Assembly (NCBI RefSeq): GCF_019578655.1
Contig: NC_063260.1
Coordinates: 7,566,501-7,630,500 of the forward strand
Length of the DNA stretch: 64,000 bases
Source of the DNA: Ricinus communis
Taxonomy: Eukaryota > Streptophyta > Magnoliopsida > Malpighiales > Euphorbiaceae
Direction: 5' to 3'
The position numbers were made by a program, and so were the translations under genes. Each line of letters opens with the position of its first letter. The stretch's first letter is position 1. The notes under the pieces are model-generated. The model worked only from the letters and a program-made list of their open reading frames with translations. It was not told where the DNA came from and did no database searches. Below are positions 26,601 to 40,200 of the stretch, piece by piece.

Positions 26601-26879
26601 TGGTACTGATATGACCACTGATGATGCGTGTGTTCATTTTGAAACTTGAGCAATTTTTACTTTGTGTTGAAGTTCTGTAGTAAAATAATTTCATTTTTTT
26701 ATTATTTTGATTGTCTTGTTTCTTGTTTATTTTAATTTTCTTTGGTTTGATGCATCCATAATCTCTCTAATATTAGTAAAATACAATAATATTAAAAAAA
26801 CCTCACATCTTATTTGATTTTATAATAAGTAACAAAGCGGGAGCGCTTGTTACTTTAGTCGGTATTAAATATAATAATT

Positions 26880-27330
26880 ACATATCTAATATACGAAATA
26901 TATATTAAATATAATAACTAGATATCAACATATGTGATATAAATATCAAAAGTATGAAATAAATACTAAAAAATAGTTTTATATACCAAATATATATTAA
27001 ATATATACGAAACATATACTAAAAATAGTTTTAGATATTAATTATTAGTTATGTATATCAAATGTTTCAGATACTAGTTGTATATTAAGCACATCAAATA
27101 ACTAAGTGTATACTAAATATGTATTAACTAAATACTAAAATTTATAAAATAGATATCCAAAGTACCAGTTAAGTATCAATAATTAGTTTCAGATGCTAAA
27201 TGTATACTAAATATATATGAAACAAATAAAAAAGAAAAGAATTTCGAATATCTATTTTGAATATTAGATATGTATACTAAATATTATCGAACGGATAACT
27301 AAATATATACTAAACATATACCAAACAACT
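26880..27330. repeat. Degenerate short-word repeat (TATACTAAATATA type)
   Basis: The words ACTAAATAT, ATACTAAA, CATATAC and AAATATATAC recur many times at irregular spacing. This suggests a strongly decayed minisatellite with a unit of a few tens of bp. No fixed period could be set by eye. Confidence 0.45.
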
Positions 27331-30300
27331 AAGTAGCAAAAAAAGTATATACTAAATTACTAATAATACATACTTTTAATTTTTTTAGGATATTTATGAA
27401 AGAATCCCAATATATTACTGTCTTCCTAGTAAGGTAAAAATTAGTGCAAAAATTTTCAATATTACTACTGTTTGATTCTATCTTGTCTTTAATCCGTATA
27501 TACATAAAATTCATTCATTTCATGGAAGAAAATAAAAGGCACTAACATGAGAGGGATACATTGTAAGAAACCACTACTGCAAAAACAAATCAAATGCATG
27601 TGACCCACATCCTTTACTTGTTCCTTATTTCATTTATATCCAAAAACATCAATCTCCATTGTTCTTTATTAGGGAGGGAGTTGAGTAGCTAGCTTTCCTC
27701 TTAGAGCCATGCCAATTGGCAAGTACCCTTTGAAGTTCAATCAACATATAAATTTTATGATGTGCTTCAGGAAATTTTTCAATCTATCTTTGAGTTGGGT
27801 ATATAAATACCCTAGAGTACTGCCCGATTTTGAATGAGAAAATTGGACGTATGAATGCTTCTTTAATTAATTCTACAAAATTTGACATGAATTGAGGTGG
27901 TCAGCTGAAGCTTACACGAGTCTTGGAAATGATTGAGAAATTCATGAATGGTTAAGATCACATCACATACAACAGACTCATTTCATATATCTTGACTCTA
28001 TGCTATCCCTATCGCAAGAATTCCAATAAAATCAAACTTAACAACACACCAGACTTAACTGACTAGCTATCTCTATTAAATTTTAATACATTTTTCCTTG
28101 AGTTGGACATTTTCCATGCGCATCTCCTTATGTCGATGCCTCCAAAATGTATTATTGGACTCTGAAATCTTCAGTAATCTCTGGGAATTGGTTGCGCCAT
28201 TGATTACAACAAGATACTGCTACATGGGGAATATAGTTATGCCGCAAATGAGCCATCCGCTTGGTTCCGATTTGAAACTCAATACTATAAAATTTATTTA
28301 ATTAATCATACTTCATTACCAAATGACATGAGCTCGAATTATGAAAAGCTTGACTCATTAGCTGGCTCATTGACTCTATAAATTAAGATATTAATAATTT
28401 AGCATTTAAATATATAATTTATACATTACACCTCGAACTTATTCACTCATAAAGAGTAATTATTTAAATTTATTTAGTAAAATATAACTGTAGATTTTTA
28501 TTAAATATCGTAATTATAATAAATATTTTTTTAATACATCAGTAAATAGTTTAATTTTTAATTTATAGCCATTTAACTCATTTAAATTTAATTAATCTCG
28601 ATTAGAGTTGTAAAATATGAAAAATTTAGTGAGTTAGTTCGATAATAAACAATTCAAATTTAAATTGAATACAAAACTCCACTGAACCCAATTTAGTTCA
28701 ACCCCTACATCTCATAGATTACAAATGAGAATATAGGTTGTTGATATAGATCTATAGTCATGCTGTTGTGAACATGAAGACTTATTTTAATTTTTAAGAT
28801 TACATTAATAACTAAATTACCAATCCTATCAAATGGAAGGCCGCTCCATGTTGGACAAGTACAAAAGGGAAATCAAATAAAAATAAGGTAATTACAATTA
28901 ACAAAGGAAATCACATTTTAATAATAAGAATTTATATTTATAATATCTTCCGCCACTTGCATCATATATACTATACTTTCCTAGTTAGTCAATTCCATGC
29001 TCGTGGATTTGATTCCCTCAATGGCCACCTTGGATGTGAAGCTTTTCTTTCATTTTCTTATGTTTGTTTCTTGGGAAAATGATAAATTTTGTTTTAGGAT
29101 CTAAAAGATAAGGAAAAATTGGAAATGGGTAGAGTAGGAAAATAGATGATTTGTGGGTCTGTGTGTATAAAATAGAGCCGCACTTCCACATAATTTTTGT
29201 CCATATTTCTTGTGTTCTGATGTTTATTGGAAAGATATGGGTTTGGCTCTATTGATTTTTAATTCTTGTATTGTTTTTTATGTTTTAAAGGATTTATTAG
29301 TTGGAACATTTTGTTTTCTTAGTAGAAATTCAGTAAAGGTAGAGCTCAAAGTTTTGAGTGTTGTTAACGTAATCATTTTGAATATTTTTCTAATGATGTT
29401 TGGTTGACATAAAAATGGAGAAAAAGACTATATATTAATTTATTATTGTGTTTTTATTAAGATTGATGTAGTGGCAATTAATTACAATTTTGACAATTTA
29501 TTGAGGATAAATTAAAAAAGAAAAGTAAAAGTTAACTTATGACATCCTATAATGGATCATTTAGCAGGTACGTAGAAACAGAAGTATGACGAGACTTGCA
29601 ATAGTATATTAATAACAGACATGCCTTTGAACACCAAACTATTAACAACTCTTGCCAAGTTCTGTTTTGGAGGTTATGGTTGCCAAATTCTGTTAGTGTA
29701 GGTATCGGATCCAATTTATTGGCTTTTAAGGCTTTTATACCTTATTGGACTTAAGCCCATTCAATACTAACGAGCAAGAGTAGGACCTATCTTTCCATAT
29801 ATATTGGACTTACTCTAATATATATGAATACTGTGAAAAAAATTTGATTTTATAAAAAATAATATTATATTAAAAATTCTAAATTTGATTTCATCCAACT
29901 ATTTCATTTCATTTAGAAAAATATATATATTCTTTTACAAAGAATTATAGTAACTTTTTATAAGTTTTAAGAATTATATAATTAGCTTCAAACTTTAATA
30001 TTTCAAATGAAACCTCGAAATATCCATCTTAATTATATTAAATTTTATTTTGAAAAAATTTATTTGCTATATATATATTACTATTCATTAAATATTTCAT
30101 AGCATTTAATACAACAAAATAAAATAGGATAAATTAATCTCTTAATAAGAGTGATAAGAAAAGCAAAGAAATGAAAAAAGAAAAACTAATTTGAAACTGA
30201 AAAATTAAATCAACAAAATAAGTCAATTGAATCGGCGATTTTAATTTTGATTATATATATATATATATATATAATCCAAGTTAATGTAATTAAAATAATA

Positions 30301-30814
30301 TCGAACTTATACTATACATAGATAAAAAATACTAACATCAAACAATTTTCAAGGTATGAGATTTTTACTAAATTTTATTCATTTAAATATATAAATCTAA
30401 ATAATAATACCTATTTCTTACCATCACAATAGACATTAAGAAGAAAACACGATGTATGTATATTTTTATATAACATGCATTCTCATAATGAAGTTTAATA
30501 GCTTTCTAAATCTCATAGTTACCAGTATATAGTATACTCTGAATATATTATGAATATATAACTTACATCAATTTTATTTTAAGTATAAAAAAAGTATTAT
30601 TAAAATATATTATAAGTATACCTTTTAATATAATTTAAACATGTTCAACTTATACTTAAACTTGGTTATATCCAAAGAAAAATTTTGATTCTCTTCACAT
30701 ATATATTTTTCTTTTCCAAACTATTAAAAAAGATAAATATAAAAAAAGGCTTGTACTATAAAACTAATGTACATTCTCTTAAAAGGTCTTAATTATACAA
30801 AAGATAATATTAGA

Positions 30815-31120
30815 TAAAAACTAAATAATTTTTTAAAATAAAATTAGGATCATTGTCTGATTAGGAAACTATTTATTAGTTAATATAATATCAAAATATA
30901 ATTACTATATTATTTTTTAGAATTTAAAGTCAATGTTTAATTAGGAATGTTAATAAATCAATAAACTAATAAAAAATGATAAAATTACAAATAAACTTGA
31001 ATGATATGTGTCAAAAGTAAGTACACATGTTAAAATAAAAATCTCATGTACCAAAAATTAAACATACATATCAAAAAAACTTAAATTTTAGAAATTAATA
31101 TATATATAGATATATAGGTA
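30815..31120 (-). repeat. Helitron-like fragment, family H1
   Basis: The reverse complement runs parallel to the 5' half of the units at 60134-61502. It shows 'tttttgatatgtatg', 'aatttttggtacatgagatttttatttt', 'acatgtgtactta' and then the TTATTGATTTATTAA block in the same order. No terminal hairpin is present. It is a partial copy of the family tandemly arrayed near the right end of the window. Confidence 0.55.
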
Positions 31121-31562
31121 CGTTTTCAAATAATAAATTAATATTGATTTATTAAACAAAATAGTAAAATAACAAACGGTAAATAAGAAAAATTTAAAAG
31201 TGGAAAATACACATGAATTTAATATTTCATAATTTCTTTTAGTTACAAAAGAATTATGATTTACAAAAATAAGGTTGATTTTATATAAATCAACAGTTTG
31301 ATGAAAAATTAATAAAGCTAATGTGAAAAAGAATAAGATTTTTCATTATCATGAAACGAATCAAATTTTCCGAAAAATACAATTTCACATAATTCTTCTT
31401 AGTTGCCAAAGGATTATGTTTTCTGAAATTGTGGTTATATTTTACGTATATCAATAATTGTATGGAAAAAATTTTGATTGAATGTCAAAAATAATTTAAA
31501 CATGAAAAGAATTTATATTTCATCACAAATGATAATCTTTTTATGCCTTTTTCTATATGTTA

Positions 31563-31857
31563 ATATTATATTTGGTTGAAATCTATAAAAAAAAATTATT
31601 TCATTTGATATAAAAAAGACATGAGTAAAAAAATAAAATAATAAGATTAAAAGAGATATTTTATTTTATGAAAAGTATTGACTTACTAATATAGAATTTA
31701 TTTAAAAATTCTACCTATTTTTTTAAAATTTAATTTAGCTATATCATATTTTATACCAATTTCATTATGTAGAATACTAAATTAATTTTAATTATATTTA
31801 AAATATATAAATTTTAAAATTAGAAATAAATTTTATAGATTTCAATCAAACACTATA
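31563..31857 (+). repeat. MITE-like element, family M1 copy B
   Basis: The best copy for seeing the inverted ends. The left end reads ATTTGGTTGAAATCTATAAA, and the reverse complement of the right end reads GTGTTTGATTGAAATCTATA, each continuing into similar AT-rich sequence. The interior block ATTGACTTACTAATATAGAA matches copy C (reverse) and resembles copy A. No coding capacity. Confidence 0.6.
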
Positions 31858-34807
31858 ACATTTTTTTTATAATTTCTTTAGTTGCAAAAAGTATTATAAT
31901 TTTATAAGAATATGAGGAATCTTCAGTAAAGCAATAATTTACAAAGAATTTACTCAATTAATAAAAAAGAACAAAATCTTTTGTAATTATAAAAGAAGTG
32001 GCTATCTTAACAAAATATTAATAATAAATTTTGTTTCATAAAATCTTAATAATAATATTACTGATTATTTTAATATTTCTCATTTCACCTACTAATATAT
32101 AATTACAGGTGAAATTGATCATAATTTAATATTCTTGGTGACTTGTCACTTTTATATTGGTCTTAAAAGACAGTATTTACTTTGTTTCTAAACAAAGTAA
32201 CATAAAAGTGCCCTTGTTGCTGATGCTGGAAAGAAACCACATCGAAGAAACGACGGGGTTTGGGGCCTATTTTATTTACTTATTTATAAACTCAAACCCA
32301 AGAAAAGTATTAATTTATTTACTATTTTTTAAAAAATTTAAAAAATTTAAGAAAATACATTCATTTTTCAATCTCAATGCTAAATGAGACATAATACAGT
32401 TTTTAAATTAATATTTTAATAATTAAAAATTTATAACATTTTAATAAAACTGGTATTACTTGTCAAATATACAAATTATTATTTTAAAAATTATAATATA
32501 CTTTTTTAATGAAGTATTATATAATATAATATTTATTAAATATATTTAACTATTTTATGAATATCTTTTAATATATAATAGATTTTATTCATATATTATT
32601 ATAAATTTTATAAATTTATTAAATAATTAGACTTAGAATAAGTTTATATAAAATTATAAAATATTTAAATTTTTCTTTGCTTTCATTTATGATTCATTAG
32701 CCACATTTAGTTTTATGTGTTTATTTTATTTAATTATATTTTTTAGAGTTATTTTTATCAAAAATAATTGTTTAATTAAATAATTATTTTTATATATTTT
32801 CTTGAAATAATTTAATTATATTAATTTAATAATTATTCAATATTTTAGTTTTAATATAATCTTAAATTTTATAATATGATATTTCTAATAGTAATATTAT
32901 TATAATGAAATAAAATATAATTTTTATTTCTTAAATAAAAAATAAGAACAAATATAAGAAGAGATGAATTTTAAATTTTCATGATAAAATGAGTAAAATA
33001 TTAAAAAAATTTAATAAATAATTAGTTTAGTATATAAAATTATATTGACCACATAAAGTAATTCACTTTCAATAATTTTATTGGATAATGAGTGTGATTT
33101 AAAATGTCAAGAAGAAAAATACATGAATGTGATCTAAATTGTTTTATAAGGGAAATATTTAAGTGAAAGGCACTTAAATATTTTTAGGGTTTGTTCTTTT
33201 TGTAGAAATTAAATTTTGAAGAATTTAAAATGTTGACGCTCATAATTTTCAAATTTTATAATTTCTAAGAATTTAAAGTTAATGTTCTTAATAGGTGAAT
33301 TTAAAAATTCTATCTTTCATATTTAAAATTTTATTGTTCTTTTTATATTAGAAATTAAAGTAATATTTACAAATTTTATGGCTAAGAAATTTTTATAGTT
33401 ATCTTTTTCTATGTCTAAATTTATTTTTTCCAAATTTAAATTCTTATAAAGTTAAATTTCAACTTTTCATTGTCTAAAATATAATAAAATTTTGTGAATT
33501 TCTTACAATTCTAAATTTTATAATTATTTTTCCAATAAAAGAGACAAAAAGGAGTCACCATTCATATCAATCTTCAGTTCATCTCAGATTTTCGTTGCAT
33601 TAACTTTTAATTGGAGATTTGTACTATTCTTGCATTTAATATGTCCCATTGGTAATTTCCCTAATAATAAAATTATAAAACTATAAACTTTTTAACTACT
33701 TAAAATATATACTGATATTATATACAAATACTATTTAAATAGATATTTTATAAATTAATAAAATATTATTATTTAAACAATAATATTTTAACACTAAAAT
33801 TTTAAAATTAAAATAATAATTTTAGATGCTTAACTAATAGTTTTTAGTAATAAGATGACTCAATAACTATAATATTAACTCAATTCTTTTTTATTATCGT
33901 CGATTTTATTAATAAATTTATAAAATAATTTTACTGAAAGTTAAAATAGAAATCAATATTAAAATATGATACTGAAATTAAATTTTTAGAAACTATATAT
34001 TATATTTGATAAGGATAGAGTCAATTAAATCTAAAATAAAATACCTATAAGTTATTCATTTAGGCCTCATCCGTATCGAAGCCTTTCATATCTACAAATT
34101 TTGTCAAAATTAATAAATTGTAAGATCCTATAATTTTATAATCTTTTTATTTTTATAAATTTATTCATATTCTCTCAAGTATTGTTTTTGAAAACTATTC
34201 TCTTTATGTGTTATGTACAATAAAACAATAGATTTTAAGAATATTTATGAAATCAATAAAAAGTTGAAACAATTTTTTATTAATTAAAATAAGAGATTAA
34301 AAAATTCACCTCGTATACTGGTTATTGGACTTATTTTGAAAATTCTAATTTTTAATTTATTAATTTTATTATCAAATGTTAGAATTAGGCTCTAAAATTT
34401 TAGCTTCATCGTATGCCTCTCAATGAGCCGCCTTTATAGATTTTAAATAAATAATGCAAAATCCAAAAGACAAAGTATGCATAATTGTCATTCAGTATGT
34501 GTATACTTAGTTTAATTTGTATTATGTTATTATTTTCAACTAAGTAAAAAAAAGTTTTTTTTTTTCTTTTATTTAAAAATAAATTGACTTTTTTTTGAGA
34601 GATTAAAAAGATACAAGACTTGTTTTAGTTCAATTAGATAATTTCATAGCATTCAATTTATATATTAAATGTAACACATCGTTCTGTTAGAAAATTAATA
34701 ATATTTATGAGACATATGATGACTCATTTTAAGGAGTGCCATTCAAAATGAACTATGAGTGAATGATAAATTGATACCCATTGAATGTTGACATAGTAAA
34801 GTTATAT

Positions 34808-34940
34808 GAAATATCAAATATCATGGATTAAAGGTGAATTAATCATGATATGTCAAAAATCATTGATCAATAATGAATTAATCATGGTATATCAAAGATC
34901 ATTGATTAATTATAATTAATTATGAAATATCAAAGATATC
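34808..34940 (+). repeat. 39-bp tandem repeat, three and a half units
   Basis: Units start at 34808, 34847, 34886 and about 34924. Each has the form G-[AG]-TAT-[AG]-TC-AAA-x-ATCAT-TGATTAA followed by an ATGAATTAATCAT-like tail. Units differ by a few substitutions. Non-coding. Confidence 0.8.
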
Positions 34941-35333
34941 TAGATATGTCAAAAGTCATTTCTCTACTTGGCATCGTATTTTTCTTACTTTTGTGTCCAA
35001 TTTTATTACTTTGTTCTCCCAATATTTGTATATTATTGTCTTTATAATATTGGTAATTGCTATTTATTTTTGAATTTTAGTTCTAGCATTTGTTTGTATT
35101 TTATATATTATTACTAACATGTTCTACATTAATAAAGTGATTATTGGTTTGATGTGATTATAAAAGTTTAAATGAGTTATTACTAACACATAAGAGTTGA
35201 CTTTAGGGCTACCGACTGTAATTATTCAATTAGTAATTCATATAGGCTCGAACTCGGGCTATTATATTAAATAATTCCAAACTATATCACAAAGATTTGG
35301 CATATAATGATATAAATTATTTGATTATTTAAA

Positions 35334-35487
35334 GGCAAAACCCAAGATTTGGCCCCTGAACTATTAACATTTATTTCAATAGGCCCTCGTACAAATAATT
35401 TATTTGATTGAGCCCTCAAACTATTAATTAGGCTCATTTGAAGGACTTTCTTGATAGCCTTATGGTCTGTGCTCAAAACGCTCTTAA
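35334..35487 (+). repeat. Left terminal inverted repeat of MULE
   Basis: Pairs with 40201-40354. The best-kept segment contains ATTGAGCCCTCAAACTATTA, identical in both arms. In MuDR-type elements the terminal repeats carry the promoters, so this arm probably drove the transposase. Confidence 0.92.
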
Positions 35488-36160
35488 TTGAGTGGTGGAG
35501 TAGAAATAACACCGCCTTGGAGTATTTTTGACAAGAAAACGATGACAAGAAAAGAGAAAGACAATAAAAAAAGGATTACAAACTTAACAAAATGACATTG
35601 TTTTAGTTAGAATCCCTAATTAAAGTTAGGGATTTGACAATTTTCATCACAGACATACTGATAAAAAGCAAGAGAGAAAATGAAATGAGTTAGGATAAAG
35701 TGAGTGTTTATTTCATAAACTAAAAAAAAGCTATCGTAGGTATATTATTCGAGTATCGTGCTTCAAAAGGCGGTGGACCAAGCTTTAACTGTCTTGTTTG
35801 TGTAGGAAATTTTTTTTTAATCTAGTGGGGGAACGACACATTGTGTTTGAAAAAGTATATATTCTTTATTCTCTTGCACTATTAACCTTTTCCATATAGC
35901 GAAACTAAAATTTTAATGGCAATTATTGAATCTGTTATTGTGTTAGGATGGGTATTATTAGTGTTTTGTTGTTTCTTTAAATATATAGTATTTTATATTT
36001 GTCGGAGGTGGTCCCTGCACTTAGAGTTAGGTATATACCGCATTTGACCATTTTAAAAATTAATTGTAAAGTATATTAACAATAATGTAATGTATATATT
36101 GGTGTTTGATTTTTGTGGTATGAGTAATTATGACTTTTATTCTTTTGATTACGGCAGATT

Positions 36161-38812
36161 ATGGCTTGTTATTATGCTAAGTTAGTAATTAGTGCTGGTG
36201 GGATGTTAATTAGAGGTAATAATCCACATTACTTAAGTGGAGTTGCCAATGTAGTAGAGGAAAATTTTAACTTGGATTTATTGTCATATCCAAATCTGTT
36301 AGCATATGTTAAAGAATTGGGATATACAAGGATATGGGGTTTATATTATTTGGATAGTAGTGGCTTTACTTTATTAACTGATGATGCTAGTATGATGCAA
36401 TTTGGTGAGAAACTTAAAATTGGTGATGAACTACATGCGTATATAGATCACTCTTTTGACAGAAATAATGGGCAAGGCAAGCTTAATCAGCCATTTATTG
36501 AAGTTGATAGTAGTCAGAATTTTGTTGTAACTGAAAAGGATTATAATGAGTTTATAAAAGAGGTTGGGATTTCTGTGAGGGTACAAAATAAAGAAGAAGA
36601 TGATGATGACTAGCAAGAGAGAGGGTTAGGAACTTCTGGAAAAGTACTAAGACAAATGTGGTCAGTGATGATATATGTGATAAGGTTCAAATACAAAAAA
36701 GTGAGATTGTTGAAGATGAGGATGAGATTAGAGGGAATAGTGATAATAAGTCAACCAACAGTTCTAAATATATTGATAGTGATGACCTAGGGAGTTATTA
36801 TAGTGAATCAAGTGAGAGTTGTGGGAATGATGTAAAAAGAAGAGCTAGTACAAGAGTGAAGTTTGATGTTGAGGTTTCCATACTAGTTTTCTGTTTGGGA
36901 ATGGTGTTTGATAATGTTACTTAATTTAGATATGAATGTGCCAAATATATTATAATGGAGGGTTTACAAGTCCATTTTGTGAAAAATGAGGCTAAAAGGG
37001 TTAGAATATATTGTAAGAAAGGTTGACCTTTGGTTTTGTTTGAAAACGTTGATAGTATGAATGAGATTTTTATTGCGAAGACTTATCACCCTAGGCATAA
37101 ATGTATTAGAATTGACATAAAAGGATGACAAACTCAATATTTTTAGCCATACTCTTCAAGAGCAGAATTATGACACAACCTATTATAAAGATTAAAGAAA
37201 AAAAGCTTTGTGTAGGATAGAATTCAAATTGAATGCAAGCATGACAGTTTATAGGAACACTAAAGTGAAAGTGATGAAGCAGATACTTAGAGATTATCAA
37301 GATCAGTATACTGACTTGGTTGATTATCTAGAGGAAATGGAAGTGACAAATCCTGGAATTACTTGTATTGTCAAATCAAGTAATGAATATGGTGGTGAAA
37401 TAAATCTATTTAAAAAAATATATGTATATTTTCAAAGCTATAAACAAGGTTAGGTTGAAGGATGTAGGTCAATTTGATCCTAAATGGGTGTTTTTTGAAG
37501 GGCCTTTGTAAGGGACAAATCTTATGTGCCACTAGGAGGAATGAGAACAATCAGAAGCTCCCATTAACCTAGGTAGTTGCAAATATTAAGAATAAAAATA
37601 CATGGGCCTAGTTTTTAAAATGTCTGAAGCATGACTTACCATTAGGAGATAAAAAAGGGTTTATAATCATTTCTGATATGCTAAAGGTTAGTAAATCTAT
37701 TTACTTTTCTAATTATGCTTAATCTTCTTTATATTAAATTTGATGTCTTGAGCTGAATTATATTATGTTTTCAAGGCCTGGAAAGTGCCATATCTAAAGA
37801 ATTGCCCAATATATGCATTATCGAATGTATGGTATACATATTTATGATGCTTAGGCCAAGAAATGGAGGGGAAAGGAGAGGAAAAAGGTATTTTGGGCCT
37901 GTGTAGAGTCTATATTCTAAAATCAGTTAAAGATTAATATTAAGGAGTTAGAAAGGTTTGGGTGGAGCATTGTGGATGATTTATTTGAGCACCCAATGTA
38001 TCAATGGGTTAAGACTTTTTTTTCCCTTGGACTTACCAAAATGTGATGTGGTTGATAATAGAAAGTAGCTTGAACTTACTATGCCGGATGACATTAGAAA
38101 GTAGGTGATGAATAATACCTAGAAGAAAATAAATTTTGCCAGCACTTGGATATTAGATATCTCTCCTAAGGTATTAGGAAAGCTTGAAAAGAATAAGGAA
38201 CAGAGTTATATATGGTACAATGATTTCAATGAAGATTAAGAATTTGAAATCACTTTCATTCACAATGCTATTGTTAGGCACACAATGCATTTGGAGAATA
38301 AAACATGAACATGCAGAGAATGATAGGTGACTGGAATTCCATGTTACCATGTAGTATGTGTTATTTACAGTCAAGACAAGGATCCAAAAGATATTGTAGC
38401 ACACAGGTATCATAAGGAGACCTACCTAAAAGCGTACTCACATTCATTGCAGCCTCTACGGGGTAAAGAGAGCAAGGGGGAAGGACAAGGATGAAGTGAA
38501 AAAAGTTGGTAAGTTAGATACATTGTAAGTTATGCAAAAGTAGTTTATATAATATAAAATGTTGCCTTAATAACGAGAAAGAAACTGAGATATGTGTCTA
38601 TTTATGATATTTCTATTATAATTTATAAGTGGCTTGGTTCTGAATTGAATTTTATTAACAGGTTCCGATTAAGAAAAGGACAAGGAGAGGTTCAAAGAAA
38701 AATTCAAATGGTGGGCAGCCAACTGAAATTGAGGCAAAAAAAATACTTTTGTGAAATAATACTACAACCATACTAAGTCGAAAGAGAAAAGTAAAGGTTA
38801 AGCTCATTCACT
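36161..38812 (+). pseudogene. MULE transposase (MuDR type) pseudogene
   Basis: It would encode the enzyme that cuts and moves the element. The first intact stretch (36161-36613, 150 codons) matches the PB1-like N-terminal region common in plant MULE proteins (G-G-x-hydrophobic...Y-x-x-G...L-S-Y...V-K-E-L-G-Y). A second frame, 36658-36924, is acidic and Ser-rich and runs into the MuDR N-terminal motif with K-N-E-A-K-R-V-R-x-Y-C near 36983-37017. Pieces of the MULE DDE domain follow: F-x-E-G-P near 37485-37505, a W-A-type block near 37560-37620, and I-I-S-D near 37660-37680. A SWIM-finger remnant G-I-P-C-Y-H lies near 38331-38350. Many stops and frame changes separate these parts. The outer limits are approximate. 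Confidence 0.85.
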
Positions 38813-39521
38813 CATCATAATCTCTGTTTCAAAAAGTTTTAGCCATATTTTGGATGCTTATTAGAATTTTATATGCAAGGACAAATACTAAAGTTGATAA
38901 AGAAGCTATTAACAAAGAACATGCGAGTTGTAGCGCCAAAGGTGGACTTATCCTTTTAATGTGACTGTAAGGAATCCATGCAACAATTCTAGGAATATTG
39001 GTGAGGGAGTTATTGATAGTAGATTTGGAAAAATGATATATTTCAAAGAGGAAGCCCTTATAGAAGGCATGTTTAGAGGCATAAGGTATTCAATATCAAA
39101 GTATAGATTGGTTTGTTAAAAATGGATACAACGTTGCCACAAAAAAATGAAGATAATGGTTCAAGGAAGTATGTCTTTTGGCAGGAACAACATCCAAAGC
39201 AATTGATTTTGTAATAAATTCTATTAATTGATACTTGGTAATTAACTTCTTTGTACTTATTATTTTTGTATTACTCAAGCAGCTAGACTGACATTAAGTG
39301 ATTTTTATTGAATGTTAATCATTGTTATTTTTAATGCATTTTAATCAATCTTATATTCTTAATCTTAATCAATTAATATTAACTTACTATAAATATAATA
39401 CATAAAATACCATATTGTTATTAATCTTTAGCGAATTCTGAGCCAACAAATTGAACAAGTACATGGTCCTAAACATTGAGCCAAAATACTGTCCACAGAT
39501 ACAACACCCAAACACCAAAAG

Positions 39522-40037
39522 CTACAATATTTTGAACAAAAATAACCCCACAACAATAATAAATACAACCATGTAAAATTCTCTACTAAACCTCCAACAC
39601 TTGGCTTCTTGGTTTGCTTCTATCACAACTTCATTTAAAGAACTAATTTGTTTCCTCAATATTTCGATCTCCTCCATGGCCCGATGAAGATGTAGGTTCA
39701 CTGTCTTTACTTTATTCAGCAAAGTAGGAGACCTTTCACTCTTCTACTCATCATGCCACTTAAAGTAATTGCAAAGTGGTGGCTGCAAAAAAAAAAAAAA
39801 AACATGTTAAATCCTACTCAAAAAACATAGAAAAAAAAGCACAGAATAGGTTTCAAAATCCATGATATATCTAAAAAGAGCACCTCCAAAATTTCCTATT
39901 TGGGTTATTTTCACTCATTGAAACAAATAGTTTTACACGACCTCCACACGGGCAATGTAATCTTTAATTGCTCCCAAATAGCCATCATCAAGGAGAAGAT
40001 CGCTTCCACCAGACCCATCTGCACTGTCACCTTCCAT
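39522..40037 (-). pseudogene. GRF zinc-finger / coiled-coil / membrane protein pseudogene inside the MULE
   Basis: Reads leftward from an ATG at 40037-40035, just inside the right inverted repeat. After an acidic start of about 28 residues comes a GRF-type zinc finger: Cys-Pro-Cys-Gly near 39954-39943, then N-P-N-R-K-F-W-R-C, then, after a probable intron ending in a T-rich AG at 39783, C-N-Y-F-K-W-H-D-E. All four cysteines survive. A coiled coil follows (E-E-I-E-I-L-R-K-Q-I-S-S-L), and a C-terminal hydrophobic stretch (V-V-F-I-I-V-V-G-L-F-L-F) probably spans a membrane. Lesions are a frameshift before the first cysteine pair and a TAG at 39744-39746 after the finger. The intron donor is unresolved. 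Function is unknown; GRF fingers bind nucleic acid in some nucleases and topoisomerases. Confidence 0.78.
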
Positions 40038-40200
40038 TTTCTTTTAGGGTTCGATGGTGGTAGAGAAAAAAAAAATAAGATGCTATAATTTCAAGAGAAC
40101 TCTAATTTTAATTTTAGAGTCCCAAAACTAACTTTCTATATGTATATTTTATTTCCCATATTGGCATTCCTTATTATTATTTTTAAAATTTTTAATATCG

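Larger units (their letters stand above)
22990..35333. other. Gene-free repeat-rich region between phospholipase gene and MULE
   Basis: About 12 kb with no supportable exon. It contains an AAG microsatellite (about 23609-23643), a run of degenerate TATACTAAATATA-type words (26880-27330), a reverse Helitron-like fragment (30815-31120), MITE-like copy B (31563-31857) and a 39-bp tandem repeat (34808-34940). A somewhat less AT-rich stretch around 24060-24900 looks like old transposon DNA, but I found no matching ends. Open frames here are short and match no family I know. Confidence 0.6.

Noticed and set aside
28098..28301. 67-codon plus-strand frame, somewhat gene-like in composition.
   Set aside because: No motif, no splice context, isolated in repeat-rich DNA.
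33180..33560. Possible further MITE with TTTGTTCTTTTT-like left end and a weakly similar inverted right end.
   Set aside because: End similarity is too weak and AT-rich to separate from chance.
35282..35548. 88-codon minus-strand open frame overlapping the left MULE repeat.
   Set aside because: It crosses the transposon boundary and lies mainly in the inverted repeat, so it is a chance frame.
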